This document shows positions 1 through 8,169 of a DNA stretch of 39,018 bases, piece after piece. The translations under genes and the position numbers were made by a program. A model generated the notes under the pieces. It saw nothing but the letters and a program-made list of their open reading frames with translations, had not been told where the DNA came from and ran no database searches. The stretch is taken from positions 1-39,018 of the forward strand of contig ONIH01000019.1 of assembly GCA_900317825.1 (NCBI GenBank), read 5' to 3'. The stretch's first letter is position 1; the number at the start of each line of letters is the position of its first letter. The stretch comes from an uncultured Lachnospiraceae bacterium. GTDB lineage: Bacteria; Bacillota; Clostridia; Lachnospirales; Lachnospiraceae.

Positions 1-66
1 CTATAAGAATAACAGGAAATTAGAAAAATCGAAAGGCCAGAAGCTGTGTTTCATAACCACTTTGAT

Positions 67-83
67 GCCTTTCGAAGAAAGGC
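67..83. other. Short perfect hairpin upstream of the first gene
   Basis: GCCTTTC (67-73) pairs perfectly with GAAAGGC (77-83) around a GAA loop. No T-run follows on either strand, so it is not a classical terminator. A TATAAT-like box at 89-94 abuts the start codon at 96. A transcript from that box would begin inside the gene, so I do not call it a promoter. The rest of 1-66 shows no gene that I can support. Confidence 0.3.
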
Positions 84-95
84 ACATGTATAATA

Positions 96-581
96 ATGCA
101 ACAGGCCGATGTATTAGCGTCACTTCTTTTAAAAAAACATATTACAGTCACAACTGCCGAGTCTGCTACAGCTGGCATGATAGCTTCGCTTCTGGCGGAC
201 ACTCCGGGCATGAGTGAGTGTATGAAAGAAGCCTTTGTGACTTACTCTGAGGAGACTAAGAAAAAGCGCCTCGGGGTAAAGCAGGAGACGCTTGACAAAT
301 ACACGGTCTACAGCCATGAAGTCGCCGCAGAGATGGCAGAGGGAGCCAGGAGAGCTTCCGGAGCAGACCTGGCACTTTCAGTCACAGGAATAGCAGGACC
401 GGGAGGCGGGACTAAAAGCCAGCCTGTAGGACTGACCTATATAGGCGCTGCATTTAAAGATACCGTAGTCACGAGAAAATACATTTTTTCGGGAGACAGG
501 ACTATGATCAGAAGAAAAGCTGCACGGATGGCGCTGATGCTTGGCATTACGATGATAATAAACGAAAAGGAGAAGTCATGA
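96..581 (+). CDS. pncC: CinA C-terminal domain protein (nicotinamide-nucleotide amidase)
   Basis: This 161-residue protein matches the stand-alone CinA C-terminal domain. Members of this family deamidate nicotinamide mononucleotide to nicotinate mononucleotide in NAD salvage. The visible family signatures are AESATAG near residues 21-27 (usually AESCTGG), the VTYSEETK segment, and SVTGIAGPGGG in the second half. The N-terminal MoaB-like domain of full CinA is absent, and the length fits the short form. No clear ribosome-binding site precedes the ATG; a GAAAGG lies about 13 bases upstream. The stop overlaps the rsmD start by four bases (ATGA), which implies coupled translation. The family assignment is firm. 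The exact start is less so. Confidence 0.85.
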   Translation: MQQADVLASLLLKKHITVTTAESATAGMIASLLADTPGMSECMKEAFVTYSEETKKKRLGVKQETLDKYTVYSHEVAAEMAEGARRASGADLALSVTGIAGPGGGTKSQPVGLTYIGAAFKDTVVTRKYIFSGDRTMIRRKAARMALMLGITMIINEKEKS

Positions 582-1129
582 GAGTTATAGCTGGCGTGGC
601 CAGGAGTGTGCCGCTTCTCGCACCAGAGGGTGAAGAGACCCGGCCTACTACCGACAGGATAAAAGAGACACTCTTCAATATACTTCAGATGCAGGTTCCG
701 GGTTGCCGGTTCTTAGACCTGTTCGCCGGGAGCGGACAGATGGGAATCGAGGCATTAAGCCGCGGAGCTCACCACGCAGTCCTTATAGACAGTGGAAAGG
801 AGCCTGCTGAGATCATAAAAGCGAACCTGAACAAGACAAAGCTCTCCGACAAAGCTACTCTGATACAGAGACAGATACCGGCAGCACTTTTTCAGGCGAA
901 GAGCGAAGGCCCATATGACATCATCTTTATGGATCCACCGTATTCGCTCCATGATGAGGCAGAGATACTTAAAGGAATCGATGAATACGATCTCCTAAAT
1001 GATGGCGGAGTCATCATCATAGAGACATCAAAGGGCAGAGACCTGTCATTTATCGATGAAAGTATATACGAGGTAAGCAGAATAAAGACATACAAGACAA
1101 ATCAGCATGTCTTTATAAATAAAAAATGA
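578..1129 (+). CDS. rsmD: 16S rRNA (guanine-966-N2) methyltransferase RsmD
   Basis: RsmD methylates G966 of 16S rRNA in the small subunit, using S-adenosylmethionine. The protein opens with MRVIAG and the typical [15 protein letters not shown] block (residues 22-36). An SAM-binding motif I ([20 protein letters not shown]) follows, with the catalytic DPPY at residues 119-122. At 183 residues it has the normal family length. An AAGGAG lies six bases before the ATG, inside the upstream gene. The last four bases overlap coaD (ATGA). The rsmD-coaD pairing is a common conserved arrangement in Bacillota. Confidence 0.95.
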   Translation: MRVIAGVARSVPLLAPEGEETRPTTDRIKETLFNILQMQVPGCRFLDLFAGSGQMGIEALSRGAHHAVLIDSGKEPAEIIKANLNKTKLSDKATLIQRQIPAALFQAKSEGPYDIIFMDPPYSLHDEAEILKGIDEYDLLNDGGVIIIETSKGRDLSFIDESIYEVSRIKTYKTNQHVFINKK

Positions 1130-1611
1130 GAACAGCGATTTATCCCGGAAGTTTCGATCCGGTCACTTTCGGACATTTAGATATCATAAAGCGCTCAGCC
1201 AGCATGTTTGACAAGCTTGTGGTAGGCGTACTGAAGAACAGCGCAAAGAAATCACTTTTTACAATAGATGAGAGAGTGTCGATGATAAAGTCACTTACTA
1301 AGGACTATCCGAATGTCGAAGTGGCATCATTTGACGGTCTGATGATCGATTACGCAAAGCAGATCGGAGCATCTGTCGTTATCAGAGGACTGCGTGCAGT
1401 GACTGATTTCGAGTATGAGCTTCAAATAGCTCAGACGAACAGGGTAGAAAGCCCGGAGATCGATACGGTTTTTCTTACTACCTCATTGAAATATTCGTAT
1501 CTTTCATCTACAATAGTAAAAGAGTTCGCTTCTTACGGCGGAGATATAAGTAAATTCGTACCTAAGGAAATCATTCCACTTATCATGGAGAAGTTCGGCA
1601 GGGAGGCTTAA
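1126..1611 (+). CDS. coaD: Phosphopantetheine adenylyltransferase (CoaD)
   Basis: CoaD transfers AMP from ATP to 4'-phosphopantetheine, the penultimate step of coenzyme A synthesis. The nucleotidyltransferase signature is clear: [16 protein letters not shown] at residues 5-20, with the HxGH-type element written as [21 protein letters not shown] and the YLSSTIVKE segment near the C-terminus also match. The length of 161 residues is standard. The gene is translationally coupled to rsmD and stops one base before the next gene begins. Confidence 0.96.
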   Translation: MRTAIYPGSFDPVTFGHLDIIKRSASMFDKLVVGVLKNSAKKSLFTIDERVSMIKSLTKDYPNVEVASFDGLMIDYAKQIGASVVIRGLRAVTDFEYELQIAQTNRVESPEIDTVFLTTSLKYSYLSSTIVKEFASYGGDISKFVPKEIIPLIMEKFGREA

Positions 1612-2271
1612 ATGGCTAGTGAGATAGAAGACATCATCGAGAATATCGAGAACTATATCGATAACTGCAAGACTACGATGTTCTCAAGTAATAAAATAAC
1701 AGTTGACAGAGAAGAAATGGAAAGTCTCTTAGAGGAGCTTCGTACCCGCACTCCTGTCGAGATAAAGCAGTATCAGAGACTCTTAAAGAACCAGAAGGCC
1801 ATAATAGATGATGCTAAAAAGCAGGCAGATGCCATTATTGCAGAAGCCAAGGCCAAGTCGAACGAGCTGATGAGCGAGAACCAGATCATGCAACAGGCTT
1901 ATGCCAAAGCGAATGAAGTGGTAAATATAGCCCAGAAGGACGCCAATGACATCGTGACGAAGGCCACCGAACAGGCAAACACTATACAGATGTCTGCTAT
2001 CGGCTACACTGATTCACTCTTAAAGAGTGTACAGGATGTGCTTTCAGCATCGATCACTACCACGTCTACGAGGATGAAGAACTATCTCGGCACGATGCAG
2101 GGCTATCTCGATACTGTAAACGCAAATCGTGCTGAGCTTGGCAAGGTATTAAATACTCCCGATGAATCAGGCCAGGAGCAGCCACAGCAGGACGCACAGC
2201 CCAAGGCCAGCCAGCAGATGGACCAGAGCAGCACCACAGATACTAAATACGAACCAGAAGAAAATAAATAA
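1612..2271 (+). CDS. Coiled-coil protein of unknown function
   Basis: I do not recognise a characterised family. The 219-residue protein has an acidic N-terminal helix-forming segment. Residues of about 50-125 form an Ala/Glu/Lys/Gln-rich stretch typical of a long coiled coil (AKKQADAIIAEAKAKSNEL and similar), reminiscent of ATP synthase b-type stalks or DivIVA-like proteins. A Ser/Thr-rich helical segment follows, ending in a Gln/Ser-rich low-complexity tail. No signal peptide or membrane segment is visible, so it is probably cytoplasmic. It starts directly after the coaD stop and is followed by a terminator, so it is the last gene of the pncC-rsmD-coaD unit. A structural or division-related role would be speculation. 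Confidence 0.8.
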   Translation: MASEIEDIIENIENYIDNCKTTMFSSNKITVDREEMESLLEELRTRTPVEIKQYQRLLKNQKAIIDDAKKQADAIIAEAKAKSNELMSENQIMQQAYAKANEVVNIAQKDANDIVTKATEQANTIQMSAIGYTDSLLKSVQDVLSASITTTSTRMKNYLGTMQGYLDTVNANRAELGKVLNTPDESGQEQPQQDAQPKASQQMDQSSTTDTKYEPEENK

Positions 2272-2281
2272 AGGCAACGCT

Positions 2282-2312
2282 GCCGCCCATAGCAGGGCGG
2301 CTTATTTTTTTA
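2282..2312 (+). terminator. Intrinsic terminator after the coiled-coil gene
   Basis: GCCGCCC (2282-2288) and GGGCGGC (2295-2301) form a perfect seven-pair GC stem with loop ATAGCA. It is followed by TTATTTTTTT. The next gene starts only five bases after the T-run, leaving no room for a separate promoter. Confidence 0.85.
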
Positions 2313-2316
2313 GATT

Positions 2317-2979
2317 ATGAAAAAAAAAGATTTACTAAAAGGCATAAAGGCTGTACTCTTTGATATGGACGGTACTCTCGTGGATTCGATGTGGATGTGG
2401 CCGCAGATAGATAAAGAATTTCTTAACTCACGTGGCTTTGAAGTGCCGGCTGACCTGAAGGATGACATAGACGGTCTTTCCATGTGGGACGATGCCATCT
2501 ATTTCAAGAAAAGATTCGGCTTTAAAGACAGTGAGCAGGAACTCATAGATATCTGGAATCAGATGGCGCTTCACCACTATGAACATGACACACCATTAAA
2601 GCCGGGCGCAAGGGAATTCCTTGAATACTTAAAGGACAGGGGCATTAAAAGAGGACTCGTGACGAGCAACTCGCTGGTGCTCTGCGAAGCTTCGCTTAAA
2701 GCGAACAGAGTCTACGATGACTTTGACACTTTTGTGACATCTGAAGATGTAAAGCACGGAAAACCAGATCCTGAAGGGTATCTGATCGCAGCCAGAGAGC
2801 TTGGCGCAGATCCTTCGGAATGTCTCGTGACAGAAGACTTACCTGCCGGGATCACGGCAGCAAGGAGAGCCGGGATGAGAGTCATTTCTGTAAGGGATAA
2901 GTACTCGGAAGCAGACGAGCCTTTAAAGAAAAAAATATCCGATGCTATGATAAGCGACTACAGGGAGCTTATCCTATGA
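2317..2979 (+). CDS. HAD-superfamily phosphatase, beta-phosphoglucomutase-like
   Basis: This is a haloacid dehalogenase-type phosphohydrolase of 220 residues. Motif I is FDMDGTLVDS with the nucleophile Asp16 and acid/base Asp18. A helical cap follows, then motif II (VTSNS), the motif III lysine in HGKPDP and motif IV in VTEDLPAGI. This pattern fits the beta-phosphoglucomutase/phosphoglycolate phosphatase subgroup, but the substrate cannot be read from sequence. The ATG is followed by nine A's and has no Shine-Dalgarno upstream, because the preceding bases belong to the terminator tail. The stop overlaps the next gene by four bases. How this start is translated is unclear. Confidence 0.88.
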   Translation: MKKKDLLKGIKAVLFDMDGTLVDSMWMWPQIDKEFLNSRGFEVPADLKDDIDGLSMWDDAIYFKKRFGFKDSEQELIDIWNQMALHHYEHDTPLKPGAREFLEYLKDRGIKRGLVTSNSLVLCEASLKANRVYDDFDTFVTSEDVKHGKPDPEGYLIAARELGADPSECLVTEDLPAGITAARRAGMRVISVRDKYSEADEPLKKKISDAMISDYRELIL

Positions 2980-3869
2980 AAGAGTTTAAAGTCACGGACG
3001 GAAATGAAAAGGAGCGGCTCAACAAATACCTGGCCCATATCCTTCCGAATGCCTCTATGGGATTCATCTACAAAATGCTCCGTAAGAAAAATATCATCCT
3101 GAACAGGAAAAAGGCTTCAGGAAATGAACTTCTTAAAGCTGGAGACGAAGTGCGGATATTTTTTTCAGATGAGACTTTTGAGAAGTTTTCTGCAAAAGAT
3201 GATTTGCCGGAAATTAGTTCTAACCTTCTGAAGATTCTATATGAGGATACTGATATCATCGCCGTCCACAAGCCAGCAGGTCTTTTATCCCAATCAGACA
3301 AAAAAGGAGGAGACTGCGTTAATGCACGTATCCTGTCATACCTTTCAGCGAACGGTAAAATGCCTTCTGACTTTACGCCGTCTATCGTAAACCGCCTGGA
3401 CAGAAATACCAGTGGCATAGTCCTTGCAGGAAAGACATACAAAGGCAGCCGCTTTTTATCGGACGCTATCCAGAGCAGGGACGTAGTGAAGACATATTAC
3501 TGCATTGCTGACGGTCACCTTGAAAAGACAGGACTCTACAGGGCCTGGCACCACCAGAACGCTGATAATACAGTGACAGTCTCTGATACAAAGCGCGAGG
3601 GAGATAAAGAAGCTGTGACAGAATTTTTCCCGGAGAAGTATTCGGGAAAGCATACCTTGGTCAGGGTCATCCTCCATACTGGCAGGAAGCATCAGATAAG
3701 GGCTGCGCTTAAGCATCTCGGACATCCGGTTACTGGTGATCCAAAGTACGGAAAAGGGCATGAGAAGCATATGTACCTGCACGCCTTTTCAGTAGAGATA
3801 CCTGGCATTGGAAAAATAGAAGACCCCGTTCCTGAGTATTTCGGGAGGTTTTTAGATGCCGACATTTAA
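2976..3869 (+). CDS. RluA-family RNA pseudouridine synthase
   Basis: This enzyme converts uridine to pseudouridine in rRNA or tRNA. An S4-like RNA-binding region occupies about residues 10-60 (ERLNKYLAHILPNASMGFIY). The catalytic domain carries NRLDRNTSG at residues 139-147, with the catalytic aspartate at 142. The family more often has His before RLD; Asn is a known variant. The LHTGRKHQIRAAL motif and GHPVTGDPKYG also match. Length is 297 residues. It overlaps the HAD gene by four bases and recU by 14 bases. A second RluA-type synthase lies at 36024-36953. The target uridine cannot be assigned. Confidence 0.92.
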   Translation: MKEFKVTDGNEKERLNKYLAHILPNASMGFIYKMLRKKNIILNRKKASGNELLKAGDEVRIFFSDETFEKFSAKDDLPEISSNLLKILYEDTDIIAVHKPAGLLSQSDKKGGDCVNARILSYLSANGKMPSDFTPSIVNRLDRNTSGIVLAGKTYKGSRFLSDAIQSRDVVKTYYCIADGHLEKTGLYRAWHHQNADNTVTVSDTKREGDKEAVTEFFPEKYSGKHTLVRVILHTGRKHQIRAALKHLGHPVTGDPKYGKGHEKHMYLHAFSVEIPGIGKIEDPVPEYFGRFLDADI

Positions 3870-4392
3870 TTCCAGAGGGCTCAGAGGTTCATTCCTTGAG
3901 GAATGCATAAATCACACGAACGACATACTAAGGCAGGATGGACTTGCGCTGATCCAGAAGGTTCCTACGCCGATAACTCCTATTGACATAGAAAAAGAGA
4001 CCCGCCACATAACTCTTGCCTACTTCGATAAAAAAAGTACGGTCGACTACATAGGCGCAGTGCAGGGAATCCCGGTCTGCTTCGATGCTAAGGAGTGTAA
4101 TGAGGACACCTTCCCGATGCACAATATCCATGAGCACCAGATGACCTTCATGGAAGACTTCGAAAAGCAGGATGGAATAGCCTTTTTCCTGATCTATTTC
4201 AAAACTCATGACAGGTATTACTATCTGAGATTCGAGGAGGCTCTTAAATTCTGGAACAGAAGCAGGAGCGGAGGAAGGAAAAGTCTTCGCATAGAAGAGT
4301 TAGATCAGGATTTTTTCTTTGATTCATCAAATGGGTATTTTCTGCCGTATCTCGACATGATCAATAAGGACCTTGACAGAAGAGATGCGTAA
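3856..4392 (+). CDS. recU: Holliday junction resolvase RecU
   Basis: RecU cleaves Holliday junctions during recombination and chromosome segregation in Bacillota. The 178-residue protein begins with the family's FNSRGLRGSFLEECI and TN elements. It has the PTPITPI segment and the nuclease core STVDYIGAVQGIPVCFDAKEC, whose Asp, Glu and Lys form the metal-dependent active site. FPMHNIHEHQ follows. The ATG sits inside the 3' end of the pseudouridine synthase gene, after GGGAGG. The -35 and -10 of the histidine operon promoter overlap the last codons and stop of recU. Confidence 0.93.
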   Translation: MPTFNSRGLRGSFLEECINHTNDILRQDGLALIQKVPTPITPIDIEKETRHITLAYFDKKSTVDYIGAVQGIPVCFDAKECNEDTFPMHNIHEHQMTFMEDFEKQDGIAFFLIYFKTHDRYYYLRFEEALKFWNRSRSGGRKSLRIEELDQDFFFDSSNGYFLPYLDMINKDLDRRDA

Positions 4393-4401
4393 GTATATAA
4401 T
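4373..4401 (+). promoter_or_regulatory. Consensus SigA-type promoter of the histidine operon
   Basis: TTGACA (4373-4378) and TATAAT (4396-4401) are both perfect matches to the housekeeping consensus, with a 17-base spacer. The promoter overlaps the 3' end of recU. A start point near 4408 is expected, about 45 bases before hisZ. Confidence 0.85.
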
Positions 4402-4405
4402 CTCA

Positions 4406-4430
4406 TTTAGTTTGTTAATACGTTACTAAA
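4406..4430. promoter_or_regulatory. Candidate operator: imperfect palindrome at the his transcription start
   Basis: A 25-base dyad centred on 4418 has six-base arms TTTAGT (4406-4411) and ACTAAA (4425-4430), plus two more complementary pairs at its centre. It begins five bases after the -10 box, where repressors usually block transcription. A TrpR-like HisR type regulator would fit the genes, but that is inference. No T-box element is visible in this short leader. Confidence 0.4.
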
Positions 4431-4452
4431 GTAAAGCGATAAAGGAGAAAAG

Positions 4453-5637
4453 ATGAACAGTCTCTTACACACACCGGAAGGCGTCAGAGATATATTAGGA
4501 GACGAGTGCCAGAGAAAGACCTATGTCAAGAATGCTCTGACCTCGCTTCTGTTTTCATACGGCTACGACCAGATCGAGACACCGTGCTTTGAGTTTTTAG
4601 ATACCTACAGTGAATCCCTGGGTTCCACTTCAGAAAAGGATCTGTTCAGATTCTTTGACAGAGATGGGAATACTCTTGCCCTTAGGCCTGATTTCACCCC
4701 GTCTGTTGCCAGAGTCTCAGCCAGGTATTTTTCAGATACGAAAGAAACACTCCGTCTCTGCTACGAGGGAAAGGTCTTTCAGAATCACCATTCTCTCCGA
4801 GGCGAGATGAGTGAGCAGACCCAGGTAGGCGCAGAGCTTATCGGGGATTCATCGATCGATTCAGATGCAGAAGTTATCTCCCTTATAGTAAATGGCTTTC
4901 TATCGTGCGGACTTAAGGACTTTCAGATAAGCATAGGACATGCTGATATCTTTAACGGACTTATAGAGGCAGCCGGTTTTTCTGATGAAGAGGAACAGGA
5001 CGTTCACGACTTTGTCTCGAATAAAAACTTCTTCGGCCTCGATGAGTACCTGTCGCATAAGCAGATAGATAAGGATCTGATAAGTCTGTTCGGACTTTTA
5101 TCAAAGATATTCATGACACCGGATGAATGGAAAGACTCACTCGAGCAGGCAAAAAATTATCCGAAGATCCTCGGAGCTCTGACGCATCTGTATCGGATGA
5201 ATGAGCTTTTAAGCGCATACGGAGTTGAGGACTATGTAGGCTTCGATCTGGGACTGGTAAGAAGCCTCAAGTACTATACCGGGATCATTTTTTCTGGATA
5301 TACCTTCGGAAGCGGAAAGCCGATAGTCACCGGAGGCCGCTACGATAACCTCTTAGGACACTTCGGAGCGGACAGACCGGCCATAGGATTTGCCTTTCTT
5401 ATAAACGAGCTGATGCTTGCGATAGACAGGCAGGGAATAGAGCTTCCTGTCGAGAATGCGAAGATACTCCTCCTCTATCCAAAGGATCAGGTAAAGGAAG
5501 CCATAAAGAAGGCTGATTCACTTAGAAAAGCCGGAAACAGGGTTCTCCTTCATTCTTATAATGACAGAGATCACCACGACAGACTTTGCGTTAAGTATGC
5601 ATCTTATACTATAATGGAGACAGGAGGCGAAAGATGA
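4453..5637 (+). CDS. hisZ: ATP phosphoribosyltransferase regulatory subunit HisZ
   Basis: HisZ is a catalytically inactive paralogue of histidyl-tRNA synthetase that forms a complex with short-form HisG and makes it active and histidine-sensitive. The 394-residue protein has class II synthetase features: TPEGVRDILGDE at the start, the ETPCFEFLDTY block, LALRPDFTPSVARVSAR (motif 2 region) and YYTGIIFSGYTFGSGKPIVTGGRYDNLL late in the domain. It lacks the anticodon-binding domain of true HisRS. The start follows AAAGGAG. It overlaps hisG by four bases, consistent with a stoichiometric complex. Confidence 0.93.
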   Translation: MNSLLHTPEGVRDILGDECQRKTYVKNALTSLLFSYGYDQIETPCFEFLDTYSESLGSTSEKDLFRFFDRDGNTLALRPDFTPSVARVSARYFSDTKETLRLCYEGKVFQNHHSLRGEMSEQTQVGAELIGDSSIDSDAEVISLIVNGFLSCGLKDFQISIGHADIFNGLIEAAGFSDEEEQDVHDFVSNKNFFGLDEYLSHKQIDKDLISLFGLLSKIFMTPDEWKDSLEQAKNYPKILGALTHLYRMNELLSAYGVEDYVGFDLGLVRSLKYYTGIIFSGYTFGSGKPIVTGGRYDNLLGHFGADRPAIGFAFLINELMLAIDRQGIELPVENAKILLLYPKDQVKEAIKKADSLRKAGNRVLLHSYNDRDHHDRLCVKYASYTIMETGGER

Positions 5638-6287
5638 GCAGCACAGACGAAATGATCACTGTAGCCCTTGGAAAAGGACGCCTGGCCAAAAAAGCCATGG
5701 CTCTGTTTGACAATATAGGCTTAGGAGTCGAAGAGATACACGATCCTGATACGAGAAAACTCATTTTTACAAATGAGAAAGAAAATATCCGTTACTTCCT
5801 GTCGAAGGGACCAGACGTGCCGACCTATGTGGAGTACGGCTCGGCTGATATCGGAATAGTCGGTGAAGACACGATCCTCGAAGAGAACAGGAATATCTAC
5901 GAGGTTTTAGACCTGGGATTCGGAAAGTGCCGTATGTGCATCGCAGGGCCTGAGAGCGCAAAGAAGCTCTTAGATTCGTCGCATTTTATCAGGGTGGCGA
6001 CGAAGTACCCGAGGATAGCTAAGAACTATTTTTACAATCAGAAGCATCAGACAGTAGAGATCATAAAATTAAACGGTTCTATCGAATTAGCTCCGATAGT
6101 TGGCCTTTCAGAGGTCATTTGTGATATAGTAGAGACAGGCAGTACCTTAAAAGAAAACGGACTCGTCGTCTTAGAAGAGGTCGTACCGCTTTCAGCGAGG
6201 GTTGTCGTAAATCAGGTCTCTATGAAGATGAAAAATAAACGGATCACAGAGATAGTAAACGCACTGCAGGAGGAAATAAAAGCGTAA
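5634..6287 (+). CDS. hisG: ATP phosphoribosyltransferase catalytic subunit, short form (HisG)
   Basis: HisG condenses ATP with PRPP in the first, feedback-controlled step of histidine synthesis. At 217 residues it is the short form lacking the C-terminal regulatory domain and needs HisZ, encoded immediately upstream. Recognisable segments are ALGKGRLAKKAMALF, the DIGIVGEDTILEE block, RVATKYPRIAKNYF, and IVGLSEVICDIVETGSTLKENGL containing the PRPP-binding region. It overlaps hisZ by four bases and hisD by one base (TAATG). Confidence 0.95.
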   Translation: MSSTDEMITVALGKGRLAKKAMALFDNIGLGVEEIHDPDTRKLIFTNEKENIRYFLSKGPDVPTYVEYGSADIGIVGEDTILEENRNIYEVLDLGFGKCRMCIAGPESAKKLLDSSHFIRVATKYPRIAKNYFYNQKHQTVEIIKLNGSIELAPIVGLSEVICDIVETGSTLKENGLVVLEEVVPLSARVVVNQVSMKMKNKRITEIVNALQEEIKA

Positions 6288-7585
6288 TGGAAATAGAAAA
6301 GCTTAACGAAGAAAACATCAAGACGCTGCTCACAAAGCTGTTAAAGAGAAGTCCTATAAGCTACGGAAAATACGAGGTATCAGTAAACGAGATCATCGGA
6401 AATGTCCGTGAGAACGGCGACAAGGCTGTTTTTGAACTCGAGAAAAAATTCGACAAGGTAGATCTGACACCGCAGAATATCCGCGTCACAAAAGAAGAGA
6501 TAGACGAAGCCTACTCTAAGGTCGATGAAAAGCTTCTTACAGTAATAAGGAAGTCCCTTAAGAATATCCGCGCTTTTCACGAGAAGCAGAAGCAGAACAG
6601 CTGGTTTACTACAGACGAGAAGGGCATTTTCTTAGGACAGAAGGTAATTCCTATAGCTATCGCCGGAGTGTACGTACCTGGCGGAAAGGCAGTTTATCCA
6701 TCATCAGTCCTTATGAATATAGTGCCTGCAAAAGTGGCCGGAGTACCTAGAATCGTCATGTGCACTCCTCCAGGACCTGATGGAAAGGTATATCCTTCGA
6801 CTCTCGTAGCAGCAAATGAAGCAGGAGCCGACGAGATCTACAAGGTCGGCGGAGCTCAGGCCATCGCTGCTATGGCTTTTGGAACAGAGTCAGTCCCTAA
6901 GGTAGATAAGATCGTAGGACCTGGAAATATCTACGTAGCTTTAGCCAAAAAGGCTGTATTCGGCTATGTGAGTATCGATTCGATCGCAGGACCTTCTGAG
7001 ATCCTTGTCCTGGCAGATGAGACAGCAAACGCTCACTTCGTGGCAGCAGACCTTCTTTCTCAGGCTGAGCACGATGAAATGGCATCTGCTATCCTTATCA
7101 CGACTAGCAAGAAGCTGGCCGAAGACGTAGATAAGGAAATTCAGGGATATCTGCCGAAGCTCTCAAGAGAAGAGATAATCAGGAAGTCACTTGATAACTA
7201 CGGACATCTCTTCGTTGCCGATTCGAAGGAAGATGCTATCGCAGCCGTAAACCAGATAGCTTCAGAGCACCTTGAGATAGTGACAGCCGATCCGTTCCTC
7301 GATATGACAAAGATAAAAAATGCTGGAGCCATTTTCCTCGGAACCTGGTCATCAGAGCCTTTAGGAGACTACTTCGCAGGACCTAACCACGTGCTGCCTA
7401 CAAACGGAACAGCAAAGTTCTTCTCGGCTCTCTGCGTAGATGATTTCATTAAGAAGTCAAGTGTGATATCATACAGTGAGGAAGCCTTAAAGGAGATAGC
7501 TTCTGACATAGAAGACTTCGCCGAGTGCGAGAAACTTACCGCACACGCTAATTCTATCAGGGTACGTTTTGAGGATAACAAATGA
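6287..7585 (+). CDS. hisD: Histidinol dehydrogenase (HisD)
   Basis: HisD oxidises histidinol to histidine in two NAD-dependent steps and uses a zinc ion. The 432-residue protein shows [37 protein letters not shown] and [19 protein letters not shown]. The active-site region [14 protein letters not shown], the LLSQAEHDE zinc/base region, [12 protein letters not shown] and [14 protein letters not shown] also match. Length and motif order are standard. GGAGG precedes the start inside the hisG end. It overlaps hisB by four bases. Confidence 0.96.
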   Translation: MEIEKLNEENIKTLLTKLLKRSPISYGKYEVSVNEIIGNVRENGDKAVFELEKKFDKVDLTPQNIRVTKEEIDEAYSKVDEKLLTVIRKSLKNIRAFHEKQKQNSWFTTDEKGIFLGQKVIPIAIAGVYVPGGKAVYPSSVLMNIVPAKVAGVPRIVMCTPPGPDGKVYPSTLVAANEAGADEIYKVGGAQAIAAMAFGTESVPKVDKIVGPGNIYVALAKKAVFGYVSIDSIAGPSEILVLADETANAHFVAADLLSQAEHDEMASAILITTSKKLAEDVDKEIQGYLPKLSREEIIRKSLDNYGHLFVADSKEDAIAAVNQIASEHLEIVTADPFLDMTKIKNAGAIFLGTWSSEPLGDYFAGPNHVLPTNGTAKFFSALCVDDFIKKSSVISYSEEALKEIASDIEDFAECEKLTAHANSIRVRFEDNK

Positions 7586-8169
7586 ACAGAACTGCTACTG
7601 TAAAGAGAAAAACAAAAGAAACTGACATAGAAGTGACCATCGATCTCGATGGAACCGGACAGTATTTCGTAGATACTGGCATCGGCTTTTTTGACCATAT
7701 GCTTTCTGGATTCGCGAGACACGGATTTTTTGACCTGACACTTAAGTGCACAGGAGACCTCTATGTCGACTGCCATCACACGATTGAAGACTGCGGCATA
7801 GCCTTGGGTGAGGCTATAAAGCAGGCTCTTGGAGACAAGGCAGGGATAGTCAGATTCGGAAGCAGCCTGCTGCCTATGGATGAGACTCTCGTCAGATGTG
7901 TCATTGACTTGAGCGGAAGACCGTATCTCGTATTTAATGAGGAGTTTAAGAACGACAGGGTCGGGGATTTTGATACGGAGATGGTAAAGGAATTTTTCTA
8001 CGCTGTTTCATATTCGTCGATGATGACCCTTCATATAGACGAGCTTCATGGTGAGAACTCGCATCATATCATAGAGGCTACCTTCAAGGCATTTGGACGT
8101 GCTCTTAAGGAAGCAGTTTCTAAGGATGAAAAAATAAAAGGAGTGTTATCAACTAAAGGAAGTCTGTAA
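7582..8169 (+). CDS. hisB: Imidazoleglycerol-phosphate dehydratase (HisB)
   Basis: HisB removes water from imidazoleglycerol phosphate to give imidazole acetol phosphate. The 195-residue monofunctional protein carries the three metal-binding histidine clusters: [32 protein letters not shown] and [18 protein letters not shown]. It lacks the histidinol-phosphatase domain found in enteric HisB, as expected for Bacillota. It overlaps hisD by four bases and the following gene by one base. Confidence 0.96.
   Translation: MNRTATVKRKTKETDIEVTIDLDGTGQYFVDTGIGFFDHMLSGFARHGFFDLTLKCTGDLYVDCHHTIEDCGIALGEAIKQALGDKAGIVRFGSSLLPMDETLVRCVIDLSGRPYLVFNEEFKNDRVGDFDTEMVKEFFYAVSYSSMMTLHIDELHGENSHHIIEATFKAFGRALKEAVSKDEKIKGVLSTKGSL

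Noticed and set aside
89-94. TATAAT box just before the first gene
   Set aside because: It lies one base before the ATG and has no -35 at proper spacing, so a transcript would begin inside the gene.
4402-4452. T-box or attenuator in the his leader
   Set aside because: The leader is only about 45 bases, with no T-box sequence and no terminator stem.
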